From CAYHZL01 sp964361075 (GTDB taxonomy: Bacteria > Bacteroidota > Ignavibacteria > UBA10030 > UBA8401), in assembly GCA_964361075.1 (NCBI GenBank), contig CAYHZL010000191.1:1-6496 (forward strand): a DNA stretch of 6,496 nt, in the 5' to 3' direction. Below the pieces are notes generated by a model that saw only the letters and a list, made by a program, of their open reading frames with translations, was not told the DNA's origin and ran no database searches. Both the position numbers and the translations under genes were made by a program. Shown here piece after piece: positions 1 through 6,181 of the stretch. How positions within the stretch are numbered: the stretch's first letter is position 1; each line of letters opens with the position of its first letter.

Positions 1-60
1 TCCTAAAAAACAGGATTCGCTCAGCATGACTGTCGGAACGGAGTCGAAGTGTATCTTAAC
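1..60. repeat. Probable dispersed intergenic repeat, cut by the left edge
   Basis: No reading frame of note is present. The wording of this stretch (GATTCGCTCAGCATGAC, then GGAACGGAGTCGAAGTG) resembles the short 'bad-terminus' style intergenic repeats that recur in many Bacteroidota, Chlorobi and Ignavibacteria genomes. That resemblance is from memory, and only one copy is visible here. A small perfect hairpin (ATTCAC-CAAA-GTGAAT, 97-112) and two direct copies of ACCCGAT (81-87 and 115-121) lie just to the right. Confidence 0.25.
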
Positions 61-132
61 CTGACAACATTGGGTATTAGACCCGATAGAGAATAAATTC
101 ACCAAAGTGAATGAACCCGATCATTTCAAATG

Positions 133-165
133 AAAGGCACAGATTTTTATCTGTGCCTTTTTTTT
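133..165 (+). terminator. Strong intrinsic terminator of an upstream gene
   Basis: A perfect 12-bp stem (133-144 pairing with 149-160) encloses a TTTT loop and runs directly into an uninterrupted T-tract (158-165). The other strand has only three A/T bases on its outer side, so it should act mainly on rightward transcription. It presumably ends a gene lying left of the window. It also insulates the broken DUF4159 start at 199 from readthrough, so that start needed its own promoter. Confidence 0.85.
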
Positions 166-306
166 GTTTTTCATCCTGCTTTTCCATAAATTTTCTTCAT
201 GAAAAAAATAATTCTTTTCTGCATTCTCTGCGTTGTAACAGTGCAACACAATCTTGAAGCACAATCGAAACGGATTGAATCCCAATTTCGCATTGCGCGG
301 TTAAAG
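160..306 (+). repeat. Left copy of a diverged direct repeat (DUF4159 leader plus gene start)
   Basis: This segment aligns without gaps, at a constant offset of 1653, with 1813-1959. By hand count over 167-306 there are 29 differences in 140 positions, about 79% identity: 5 in the 32-bp leader, 21 in the 63-bp signal-peptide part, and 3 in the 45-bp start of the mature protein. Similarity stops at about 306, right after the codon for Lys36. Upstream of 160 there may be fainter similarity across the terminator region, which I could not establish by eye. Confidence 0.9.
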
Positions 307-330
307 AATTGCACACTACATTTTTTTTAA
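199..330 (+). pseudogene. Truncated 5' remnant of a DUF4159 gene
   Basis: Translation from the ATG at 199 gives 43 residues. The first 36 match the start of the intact DUF4159 protein encoded at 1852: a basic start MKK, a hydrophobic stretch, LEA before the cleavage point, then QSKRIESQFRIARLK, identical in all 15 residues. After Lys36 (codon 304-306) the sequence becomes unrelated (NCTLHFF) and hits TAA at 328-330. An intact family member continues with YSGGGDWY and some 180 further residues, so the catalytic-like core is gone. The fragment would still encode a signal peptide plus about 22 residues, so a tiny exported peptide cannot be strictly excluded, but a dead gene start is much more likely. 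All three nucleotide differences in the mature part are synonymous, showing that this copy was under protein-level selection before it was broken. Confidence 0.88.
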
Positions 331-366
331 CACAAGGGTAAATTTTTTTAGAAAATTAACCATTGC

Positions 367-380
367 GTAACATCAGTTAC
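367..380. promoter_or_regulatory. Candidate operator palindrome GTAAC-N4-GTTAC
   Basis: GTAACatcaGTTAC is a perfect inverted repeat with 5-bp arms and a 4-nt spacer, about 115 bp before the ATPase start. The size and symmetry suit binding by a dimeric regulator. A 10-base match can arise by chance in AT-rich DNA, and no regulator gene is in the window. Confidence 0.3.
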
Positions 381-479
381 AAAAACGAGATCGAAAACTA
401 AAATCAAATGATGCTAATGCAATCGATTTTAGAAAGCAGATTGGTAATAAAGAAGAATGGGAGAATTAGGGTAAAGAGT

Positions 480-485
480 AGGAGA
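480..485 (+). promoter_or_regulatory. Ribosome-binding site of the ATPase gene
   Basis: AGGAGA lies 10 nt before the ATG at 496 and supports that start. The DUF4159 gene at 1852 has no comparable purine-rich site, so the cassette uses a more classical translation start than its neighbour. Confidence 0.55.
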
Positions 486-495
486 TAAGAAATAG

Positions 496-1380
496 ATGAA
501 AAGGGATATCCATATATATGGGCAACAGAGCGACACTACTTGGCTGGTGTTACTGAAAAAACACAGGTTAAAACCAAACGAACAAGTTAGCACCTTGCGA
601 ATGGTAATCAATTCGCCTTTTATTGAGCCATATCAAATTGTCTCTCTCGCTTGCCTCATAGAAGAATATCATCTGTCAGGTGCTTCCATAGAATTTGCCC
701 GTAATAATTCCTTGGCAGACGAATATTTGAATTACATTCGTTTTTTTGAATATTGGACACAGGGCTATGATAGGAACGCCTTCACCGAGTCAAGAAAGAA
801 AACAACACTCGCGTTATGGAAAATATCACAGCAAAGAATTTCCTCGCATGCCGATGGGTCGCAAAAATATTTTGAAAACCTTCATTTCCCCGGGAAAGAT
901 CTTTCTGCACTGTACATTGCATTGACTGAATTATTCAACAACATCTATGACCATGCAAATTCCAAAGTGGAAGGATTTTCAATTACACAATACTATCCCA
1001 AGTCCAATCAGATAAATACTGCTGTGTGTGATTTCGGCGTTGGCATACCAACAACAATAAAAAAACTATGGGAGAGCAAAGGAAAAAAACTTGAATCCGA
1101 TGCGGATGCGATTAGAGCATCTTTTGTTACAAGAATTTCTATTCAAACAACTCCTCAAAACAGAGGGTTTGGACTTTCGAATCTTCTTGGAAACATACAA
1201 AGGGTAAAAGGAGAATTGACAGTGTATTCCAATTCCGCTATGCTACAGTTTCTAGGGAACTCTGTTCGATATGAGTTGTTATCTAATAGTATAGAAGGAA
1301 CGTTAATAAAGTTTTCGTTTAATCCGAATAATCTGCAGGAAAAAGAACAGGAATTTGACAACGAAGAATTTATTTTCTAA
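496..1380 (+). CDS. Soluble GHKL-type ATP-binding protein (anti-sigma-kinase-like)
   Basis: The 294-residue protein carries a C-terminal HATPase_c (GHKL) fold. The N box is E145-L-F-N-N-I-Y-D-H153, the G1 box is D179-F-G-V-G-I-P, and the G2 box is R223-G-F-G-L-S-N-L. A late G268-T-L-I-K strand matches the end of the fold. There is no membrane segment, no sensor domain and no H-box/DHp helix with a phospho-accepting His, so it is not an ordinary sensor histidine kinase. It fits better with the SpoIIAB/RsbW-like Ser kinases or related soluble ATPases. Residues about 40-90 (P44-Y-Q-I-V-S-L-A-C-L-I, G62-A-S-I-E-F, Y77-L-N-Y-I-R-F-F) have the beta-alpha rhythm of a STAS-like domain, which is an inference. 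The gene ends 18 nt before a STAS-like DUF4325-type gene and probably forms one transcript with it. Its DNA looks more AT-rich than the DUF4159/DUF4175 genes. The ATP-binding fold is certain enough; kinase activity and target are unknown. Confidence 0.85.
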   Translation: MKRDIHIYGQQSDTTWLVLLKKHRLKPNEQVSTLRMVINSPFIEPYQIVSLACLIEEYHLSGASIEFARNNSLADEYLNYIRFFEYWTQGYDRNAFTESRKKTTLALWKISQQRISSHADGSQKYFENLHFPGKDLSALYIALTELFNNIYDHANSKVEGFSITQYYPKSNQINTAVCDFGVGIPTTIKKLWESKGKKLESDADAIRASFVTRISIQTTPQNRGFGLSNLLGNIQRVKGELTVYSNSAMLQFLGNSVRYELLSNSIEGTLIKFSFNPNNLQEKEQEFDNEEFIF

Positions 1381-1398
1381 TATATAATAGGTTTAAAG

Positions 1399-1704
1399 AT
1401 GAATAATCAAATAATTGATATTGAATTAATGTCCACTGTGCAAGGGACAGCAACGAACGATCAAGGGTTTGCGCTGTACGTTGTTTTGAAAGAACACTTT
1501 TTCAATAATATGAAGGCAAGACTCTCGCTACATAATGCAACGCCAATGTCTTCATCATTTATGAATTCTTCATTTGGCGCATTAATTGATGAATTTGGTT
1601 ATACAAAAGTAACAACATTGCTTTCCTTGATTCATTGTAGCAAGACTCAGGCAGAATATGTTAAAAAATATTTTGCACTGTATAAAAAATATATACGTGC
1701 TTAA
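1399..1704 (+). CDS. Small STAS-like protein, DUF4325 type
   Basis: The 101-residue product has no signal peptide or membrane segment and reads as one small alpha/beta domain. An opening strand (IIDIEL) is followed by G16-T-A-T-N-D-Q-G-F with a helix behind it, then a strand A40-R-L-S-L. Next comes the loop M50-S-S-S-F-M-N-S-S-F-G60, leading into the helix ALIDEFG. This order and the SSSFxNxxFG loop agree with the STAS-like DUF4325 family as I recall it. The loop sits where SpoIIAA-type anti-anti-sigma factors carry the Ser phosphorylated by their partner kinase, so S52 or S53 could be an acceptor. The start is supported by a weak AGG at 1389-1391 and by the 18-nt spacing after the ATPase gene. 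The pairing suggests the two proteins interact; no sigma factor or effector follows, because a terminator comes next. Confidence 0.72.
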   Translation: MNNQIIDIELMSTVQGTATNDQGFALYVVLKEHFFNNMKARLSLHNATPMSSSFMNSSFGALIDEFGYTKVTTLLSLIHCSKTQAEYVKKYFALYKKYIRA

Positions 1705-1727
1705 CTCATCTTGGTGTATTTTGTATG

Positions 1728-1760
1728 TGCCGCATCGAATTCAAAGCGGCATTTTTATTT
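1728..1760 (+). terminator. Intrinsic terminator closing the ATPase/STAS cassette
   Basis: TGCCGC (1728-1733) pairs with GCGGCA (1746-1751) around a 12-nt loop that contains GAATTC, followed by TTTTTATTT (1752-1760). It lies 23 nt after the STAS-like stop. It should separate cassette transcription from the DUF4159 gene, which therefore needs its own promoter between 1761 and 1851. Confidence 0.8.
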
Positions 1761-1851
1761 CATCAAGCAAATCTAATCCTTTTGCGATAAAAGAACACGA
1801 TTTGTTTTCCCCTTTTTTGTTTTTCACGCCGCTTTTGCATAACTTTTCTTC
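1761..1851 (+). promoter_or_regulatory. Leader and probable promoter of the DUF4159-DUF4175 operon
   Basis: The last 39 bases before the ATG are shared with the broken copy upstream: the 32 positions nearest the ATG differ at only five, more conserved than the signal-peptide codons that follow. Both copies keep a TTTTTTGTTTTTCA tract, a GCTTTT-CATAA block and TTTTCTTC directly before ATG. CATAAC (1838-1843) could act as a -10 element; transcription would then start within a few bases of the ATG and give a leaderless or nearly leaderless mRNA. No Shine-Dalgarno sequence is present, which agrees with that reading or with the usual lack of such sites in Bacteroidota. Confidence 0.45.
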
Positions 1852-1959
1852 ATGAAAAGAATTCTTCTTCTCGGCGTCCTCTGTGTCTCCGTGGTACACA
1901 TCCAACTTGAAGCACAATCGAAACGGATCGAATCTCAATTTCGCATTGCGCGGTTAAAA
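1813..1959 (+). repeat. Right copy of the diverged direct repeat
   Basis: This is the partner of 160-306 and covers the leader and first 36 codons of the intact DUF4159 gene. Differences cluster in the signal peptide (21 of 63 bases), while the next 45 bases differ at three synonymous sites. That is the pattern of two genes long maintained by selection, not of random decay after a fresh duplication. Confidence 0.9.
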
Positions 1960-2526
1960 TATTCCGGCGGCGGCGATTGGTACAACGATCCTTCGGCAGA
2001 AGTGAACTTGCTGAAATTTGCAAAACAATATGCCGGCATTGATGCAGATCCGAAGTATGAGTTTGTGGAAATTTCAAACGATAATTTTTTTTCGTATCCT
2101 TTTTTATTTATGACGGGACACGGCAACATTGTGTTTTCATCGTACGAGGTAGAACGTCTCCGCACCTATTTTGAAAACGGCGGCTTTCTCTACGCTGATG
2201 ATGATTACGGAATGGATAAAGCATTTCGCAGAGAAATACAAAAAGTTTTCCCCGATGCAAAGTTGATGGAACTTCCGTTTTCGTACGGCTTGTACCATTG
2301 CAAATTTGAATTTCCCAATGGTGTGCCGAAAACGCACGAGCACGACAAAAAAACAGCGCAAGGATTCGGAATTTTTTTGAAGGGAAGACTTGTTGTCTAT
2401 TATACGTACGAATCAAACCCAAGCGATGGCTGGGCTGACACTGAGGTTCATAAAGATCCCGAAGAGAAACGGCAAGAAGCGTTACAATTTGGTACAAATA
2501 TAATAGTGTGGTCAATGAGTCAATGA
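1852..2526 (+). CDS. Exported DUF4159 family protein
   Basis: The 224-residue product starts with a signal peptide (MKR, hydrophobic 4-17, likely cleavage after LEA21). The mature part carries the features I associate with DUF4159: R31-I-A-R-L-K-Y-S-G-G-G-D-W-Y43, F84-L-F-M-T-G-H-G91, G110-G-F-L-Y-A-D-D-D-Y-G120, and a closing F213-G-T-N-I-I-V-W. The family has a class-I glutamine-amidotransferase-like fold; D116-D118 lie where the nucleophile elbow would be, so ordinary Cys-type amidotransferase activity is unlikely. The length is normal for a single-domain member. The stop codon overlaps the ATG of the DUF4175 gene (ATGA at 2523-2526), so the two are translationally coupled. Such genes often lie with MoxR ATPase and DUF58 genes; those are not in this window. 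Its biochemical function is unknown. Confidence 0.88.
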   Translation: MKRILLLGVLCVSVVHIQLEAQSKRIESQFRIARLKYSGGGDWYNDPSAEVNLLKFAKQYAGIDADPKYEFVEISNDNFFSYPFLFMTGHGNIVFSSYEVERLRTYFENGGFLYADDDYGMDKAFRREIQKVFPDAKLMELPFSYGLYHCKFEFPNGVPKTHEHDKKTAQGFGIFLKGRLVVYYTYESNPSDGWADTEVHKDPEEKRQEALQFGTNIIVWSMSQ

Positions 2527-5500
2527 ACACACATTCTGTACATATCATCCAAGAATTTAAAAGACGCATAGAAGATGTTCGCCGCGCTTACTACCGCGAG
2601 CAAATCTTATCCGGTATTTTTTTTTCGCTGAGCAGTTTCTTGCTTATGTGTACCGCTGCCTCACTGTTCGAAATGCTGACTGCAGGCGGAACACTCGTTC
2701 GGACACTTATTCTATTCTCTGTTCTCGTTGCCGTGTCTGCTGCAGCCGTATGGCTTATTATAATTCCGTTGCTGCGCTTTTGGAATGTAGCATCAAGCAT
2801 TTCACAAAAAGAATTTGTGCTGTTTATTGGAAACCATTTTCCTTCGATTAAAGACAGACTGTGGAATCATCTTGAGATATATCAAAATAAAAATGAATTT
2901 GTTTCGTCTGAACTTATTGAGGCATCGCTTCTTGAACTTCAACGTCTCTCTGCGCAGTTTCGGTTTACTGAAATTATTTCCTACGAGCGCATAAAAAAAC
3001 AGGCACGCATGTTCGGTGCAATTGCTGTTGGGATTGTTGTTCTGTTTTTTGTTCCTCAAAGTGAATTGCGTTCTGCGTCGTATCGCTTGTTACATTGCAG
3101 AACAGAATTTCTTCAACCAGTTCCATTTTATTTCTCTGTTCACCCCGGCAACAAAGAAGTGGTGAAAGACGAGTCAGTGAAAATTACAATTTCATTGGTA
3201 GAAGCACACAACAATGCAGCCACATCGGCATTGCCGAATGAAGTAACGTTGCTTCTTCAACAACAAGGCGTGGCAACGCAGGAAAAAATTCTTTTGAAAA
3301 AAGATTCTGCCGGAATTTTTGAACATATCCTGCCGACGCTCAAACAATCTGTGCGTTATACAGCGGAAGCAAATGGAATGAGAAGTGAAACATTCACAAT
3401 CACAGTTACTGATCGACCGTTTGTTCGCTCATTGCGATTGTTAGTTACGCCTCCCGCGTACGCAAAGCTGCCGCCGCACTATCTTGATGAAAATGTTGGT
3501 GATGGTACTGCGCTTGCCGGTTCAATACTGACATGGAAAATAATTGTAAGCAAAGAAGTGCAATCGGCGCAGTCTGTTTTTGGCGATGGCATTAAAAAAC
3601 AATTAGCAGTGAACAATGAGCAATTAACAATGACTCAAAAGCTTGTTGTGCCGATTACGTACCACATTGAATTGCGAGATATATCCGGTGTAACAAATGC
3701 AAATCCAATTGAATATAAATTAGATGTGCTTCCCGATGCAGTTCCGACTGTTACTGTGCTTTCTCCTGCAAAAAATATCGATATAACCAACGAAATGAAA
3801 TTACCGTTGCAAGTAAAAGTGAATGATGATTTTGGTTTTTCGTCATTGCGTCTTGCCTATCGCTTGGTGCAATCGAAATATGAAAAGCCGAAAGAAGAAT
3901 TTTCGTTTCTTCCCCTGTCTTTTTCTCTCTCGCTTTCCGGACAGCAGGTGAACGAAGAGATTGTAAATTATCTGTGGGATGTTTCTCCGCTCGGATTGGT
4001 TCCGGAAGATGTGATTGAATATCATATTGAAGTATTTGATAACGATAATGTTTCCGGACCGAAAATGGGAAAAAGTGAATCGTATCTGCTTCGGTTGCCA
4101 TCGTTAGAAGAAGTATTTGCCGATGCCGACAAAGCGAATGAACATGCACTGAAAAATCTTGATGCTTCGTTGAAAGATGCTGAGGAATTGAAAAAAGATG
4201 TAGAAGAAATTTCCCGTGAGATGAAAAAAAACCAGCAAGCGGATTGGCAGCAGCAGAAAAAATTAGAAGAAGTAGCGAAAAAATTTCAGGAGATTCAGAA
4301 AAAAATTGACGATGTGCAAAAAACAGTTGATGCTGCCATGCAGGAACTTCAAAAAAATAATGTGCTATCAACAGAAACAATGCAGAAGTATATGGAACTG
4401 CAAAAACTGATGCAGGAAATGAACACGCCGGAATTTTTGCAGGCGATGAAGCGTATGCAAGAAGCGATGAAGCAGCAAGCAAATTCCGAGCAGTTGAAAC
4501 AAGCGATGGAGCAAATGCAATTTTCGGAAGAGCAATTTCGCAGCGGCATTGAACGAACAATGAATTTATTGAAGCGTGTGCAGATTGAACAAAAGACAAA
4601 TGAATTAGTGAAACGCGCAAAAGAATTACAGCAGCAGCAAGATCAGCTTCAAAAAGAAACTGACAAGATGAATCCTTCCGATACAAACAATGCGGACGAA
4701 TTCGCCGCGGCGAACAAACAGGATGACATCAACAAACAATTAGAGGCATTGCAGCGTGAACTTGCGGAGTTGAGAAAGAAGATGGAAGAGTTTCCGAAAG
4801 AAATGCCATTAGAAAAACTCGACAAATCTGAACAAGCTGCGAATGATACAGAGATGAAAGACGCGATGAAGCAAAGTTCGCAGCAATTGCGCAGCGGACA
4901 AAAACAAAAAGCGCAGCAATCGCAGCAGCAAGCCAGCCGGAAAATGCAGCAGATGTCTCAGCAGCTTTCTGAAATGGAAGAGCAAATGCTTGCGAACCAG
5001 ATGATGGAAACATTGAACGCGCTCAAAAAAGCACAGCAAGATTTACTTCAACTTTCACAAAAACAAGAACAACTAAAAAATCAATCGCAGCGGTTAGATG
5101 TAAACTCGCCGCAGCTTCGAGAGAATGCACAACAACAATTAAATGTGCAGGGAGAACTTGCGAATGTTGCGAATGCATTGGCAGAGCTTTCACAAAAATC
5201 TTTTGTCGTTACACCGGAGATGGGAAAAGCAATCGGCAAAGCAATGGCGCAAATGCAGCAAGCGCAAGAAGGATTAGAACAACGCAACAGTCAAGCGGCA
5301 AGTACTATACAAGGTGATGCAATGGCATCATTAAATAAATCCGCAACACTTGTGCAGAGCGCGATGCAATCTATGCAACAAGGCGGGCAGGGTGGGCAAG
5401 GCGGATCGCTGCTTCAACAATTACAACGAATGTCTGCACAGCAACAAAGCATTAATATGCAAACACAGCAGTTGGGTCAGCAACAGGGAATGTCGCAGCA

Positions 5501-5942
5501 ACAAATGCAGGAAATGGGGCGACTTGCGAAACAACAAGAGATGGTGCGAAAATCTCTCGAGCAATTGCAGCGCGAAGCCGAACATGCGCCGGATAAAAAT
5601 CGTATGCTTGGTGATTTGCAAAAAATTGCGGAGGAGATGAAAGAAGTAATTCAAAGTTTACAACAGAACAATGCAAATCCAAACACCATCAAACAACAAG
5701 AGAGAATTCTTTCGCGATTGTTGCAGGCGCAAAGTTCGCAGCGTGAACGCGATTTTGAACAACGCCGCAAAGCAACAGCAGGAATTTCAACAACGCGCAA
5801 ATCTCCATCAGAATTGAGCAACGAAAATATCTTGAATCAACTTCGCCGCGATGTACAAAAAGCACGCGAAGCCGGATATACAAAAGATTATCAGGAGTTG
5901 ATTCGCAAATACTACGAAGCAATGGAGAGAATGAAAAATTAA
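2523..5942 (+). CDS. DUF4175-type membrane protein with long Gln-rich coiled coil
   Basis: I start this gene at the ATG overlapping the DUF4159 stop, giving 1139 residues; an in-frame GTG at 2508 would add five. Two membrane helices (about 29-53 and 57-83), a conserved-looking stretch F106-P-S-I-K-D-R-L-W-N, and a third helix (about 163-178) anchor it. Then comes an extended beta-rich, Ig-like region (about 195-525) including PPAYAKLPPHYLDENVGDG. From about 528 to the end it is almost wholly helical and charged or Gln-rich (KQQ, QMQ, SQQ repeats), with a Gly linker GGQGGQGG at 954-961. The C-terminal block ERILSRLLQAQSSQRERDFE and the ending Y-Q-E-L-I-R-K-Y-Y-E-A-M match what I recall of the family. 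The family (DUF4175 / TIGR02302-like) has no assigned biochemistry; the layout suggests an envelope scaffold or sensor working with DUF4159. A short foreign-looking insertion is at residues 361-370. Confidence 0.87.
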   Translation: MNTHSVHIIQEFKRRIEDVRRAYYREQILSGIFFSLSSFLLMCTAASLFEMLTAGGTLVRTLILFSVLVAVSAAAVWLIIIPLLRFWNVASSISQKEFVLFIGNHFPSIKDRLWNHLEIYQNKNEFVSSELIEASLLELQRLSAQFRFTEIISYERIKKQARMFGAIAVGIVVLFFVPQSELRSASYRLLHCRTEFLQPVPFYFSVHPGNKEVVKDESVKITISLVEAHNNAATSALPNEVTLLLQQQGVATQEKILLKKDSAGIFEHILPTLKQSVRYTAEANGMRSETFTITVTDRPFVRSLRLLVTPPAYAKLPPHYLDENVGDGTALAGSILTWKIIVSKEVQSAQSVFGDGIKKQLAVNNEQLTMTQKLVVPITYHIELRDISGVTNANPIEYKLDVLPDAVPTVTVLSPAKNIDITNEMKLPLQVKVNDDFGFSSLRLAYRLVQSKYEKPKEEFSFLPLSFSLSLSGQQVNEEIVNYLWDVSPLGLVPEDVIEYHIEVFDNDNVSGPKMGKSESYLLRLPSLEEVFADADKANEHALKNLDASLKDAEELKKDVEEISREMKKNQQADWQQQKKLEEVAKKFQEIQKKIDDVQKTVDAAMQELQKNNVLSTETMQKYMELQKLMQEMNTPEFLQAMKRMQEAMKQQANSEQLKQAMEQMQFSEEQFRSGIERTMNLLKRVQIEQKTNELVKRAKELQQQQDQLQKETDKMNPSDTNNADEFAAANKQDDINKQLEALQRELAELRKKMEEFPKEMPLEKLDKSEQAANDTEMKDAMKQSSQQLRSGQKQKAQQSQQQASRKMQQMSQQLSEMEEQMLANQMMETLNALKKAQQDLLQLSQKQEQLKNQSQRLDVNSPQLRENAQQQLNVQGELANVANALAELSQKSFVVTPEMGKAIGKAMAQMQQAQEGLEQRNSQAASTIQGDAMASLNKSATLVQSAMQSMQQGGQGGQGGSLLQQLQRMSAQQQSINMQTQQLGQQQGMSQQQMQEMGRLAKQQEMVRKSLEQLQREAEHAPDKNRMLGDLQKIAEEMKEVIQSLQQNNANPNTIKQQERILSRLLQAQSSQRERDFEQRRKATAGISTTRKSPSELSNENILNQLRRDVQKAREAGYTKDYQELIRKYYEAMERMKN
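3603..3632 (+). repeat. Short in-frame insertion resembling the dispersed NNEQLTM repeat
   Basis: The bases encode L361-A-V-N-N-E-Q-L-T-M370 inside the Ig-like region. The DNA contains AACAATGAGCAATT and AACAATGA, the kind of reiterated 'aacaatgag/caatt' unit that I remember as an intergenic and intragenic repeat in many Bacteroidota, Ignavibacteria and cyanobacteria. It keeps the frame, adds ten or so polar residues and probably sits in a surface loop. Only one copy is in this window, so repeat status rests on memory. Confidence 0.45.
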
Positions 5943-5945
5943 TAA

Positions 5946-6083
5946 GGGCATCTCTAAAAACAGTGTCGTCATTGCGATCCGCCGAAGGCGGAGAAGCAAT
6001 CTTCGTTTCTGTATAATAGGAAAGGATTGCTTCGGTCGTTCCTCCCTCGCAATGACAATTTGTTTAGGTTTTTAGAGATGTCC
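5946..6083. mobile_element. 138-bp palindromic MITE-like element with ATAA flanks
   Basis: The ends are near-perfect inverted repeats: 5946-5961 and the complement of 6068-6083 agree at 15 of 16 positions (GGGCATCTCTAAAAAC). Two inner pairs continue the symmetry: GTCATTGCGA (5968-5977) with TCGCAATGAC (6047-6056), and GAAGCAATC (5993-6001) with GATTGCTTC (6025-6033). A small hairpin CCGCC-GAA-GGCGG (5979-5991) sits in the left arm. The inner core resembles the widespread 'GTCATTGCGA...GAAGCAATC' dispersed repeats. ATAA directly precedes (5942-5945) and follows (6084-6087) the element, a possible 4-bp target duplication. It has no coding capacity, so any movement would need a transposase elsewhere. 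It starts three bases after the DUF4175 stop and may serve as its transcription end. Confidence 0.7.
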
Positions 6084-6181
6084 ATAAATAAAATCATCCC
6101 TGTTCATTATTAGCCACCCGAACCTTATTCCCCAGCTACTTCCACACATCGTTCACGCACACCCTTTTTTTTTTAAGTTTT

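Larger units (their letters stand above)
331..495 (+). promoter_or_regulatory. AT-rich leader of the switch cassette
   Basis: This 165-bp stretch has no credible gene and separates the broken DUF4159 start from the ATPase gene. It should hold the cassette promoter, because the terminator at 133-165 blocks entry from the left. I see no clean sigma-70 pair and no Bacteroidota TAnnTTTG box. Two inverted repeats stand out: a perfect 5-4-5 palindrome at 367-380, and 8-bp arms CTAAAATC (398-405) and GATTTTAG (425-432) around a 19-nt spacer. Either could be a protein-binding site or part of a 5' UTR fold. Confidence 0.4.

Noticed and set aside
496..1380. Sensor histidine kinase
   Set aside because: The ATP-binding boxes are present, but there is no membrane or sensor domain and no DHp helix with a phospho-accepting His.
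1658..1855. 65-codon plus-strand frame after the STAS-like gene
   Set aside because: It starts inside the STAS-like gene, runs through the intrinsic terminator and the DUF4159 leader, and ends at the DUF4159 start. It has no good start signal.
2508..2522. GTG at 2508 as the start of the DUF4175 gene
   Set aside because: The in-frame ATG at 2523 makes the classic ATGA overlap with the DUF4159 stop, and the five extra residues add nothing recognisable.
2108..2569. 153-codon open frame on the minus strand
   Set aside because: It is antisense to the DUF4159 gene and its junction with DUF4175, and has no family resemblance or ribosome-binding site.
3751..4686. 311-codon open frame on the minus strand
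   Set aside because: It lies wholly inside the DUF4175 gene, on the opposite strand of Gln/Glu/Lys-rich coiled-coil codons, which naturally lack stops in reverse. The translation has no recognisable domain.
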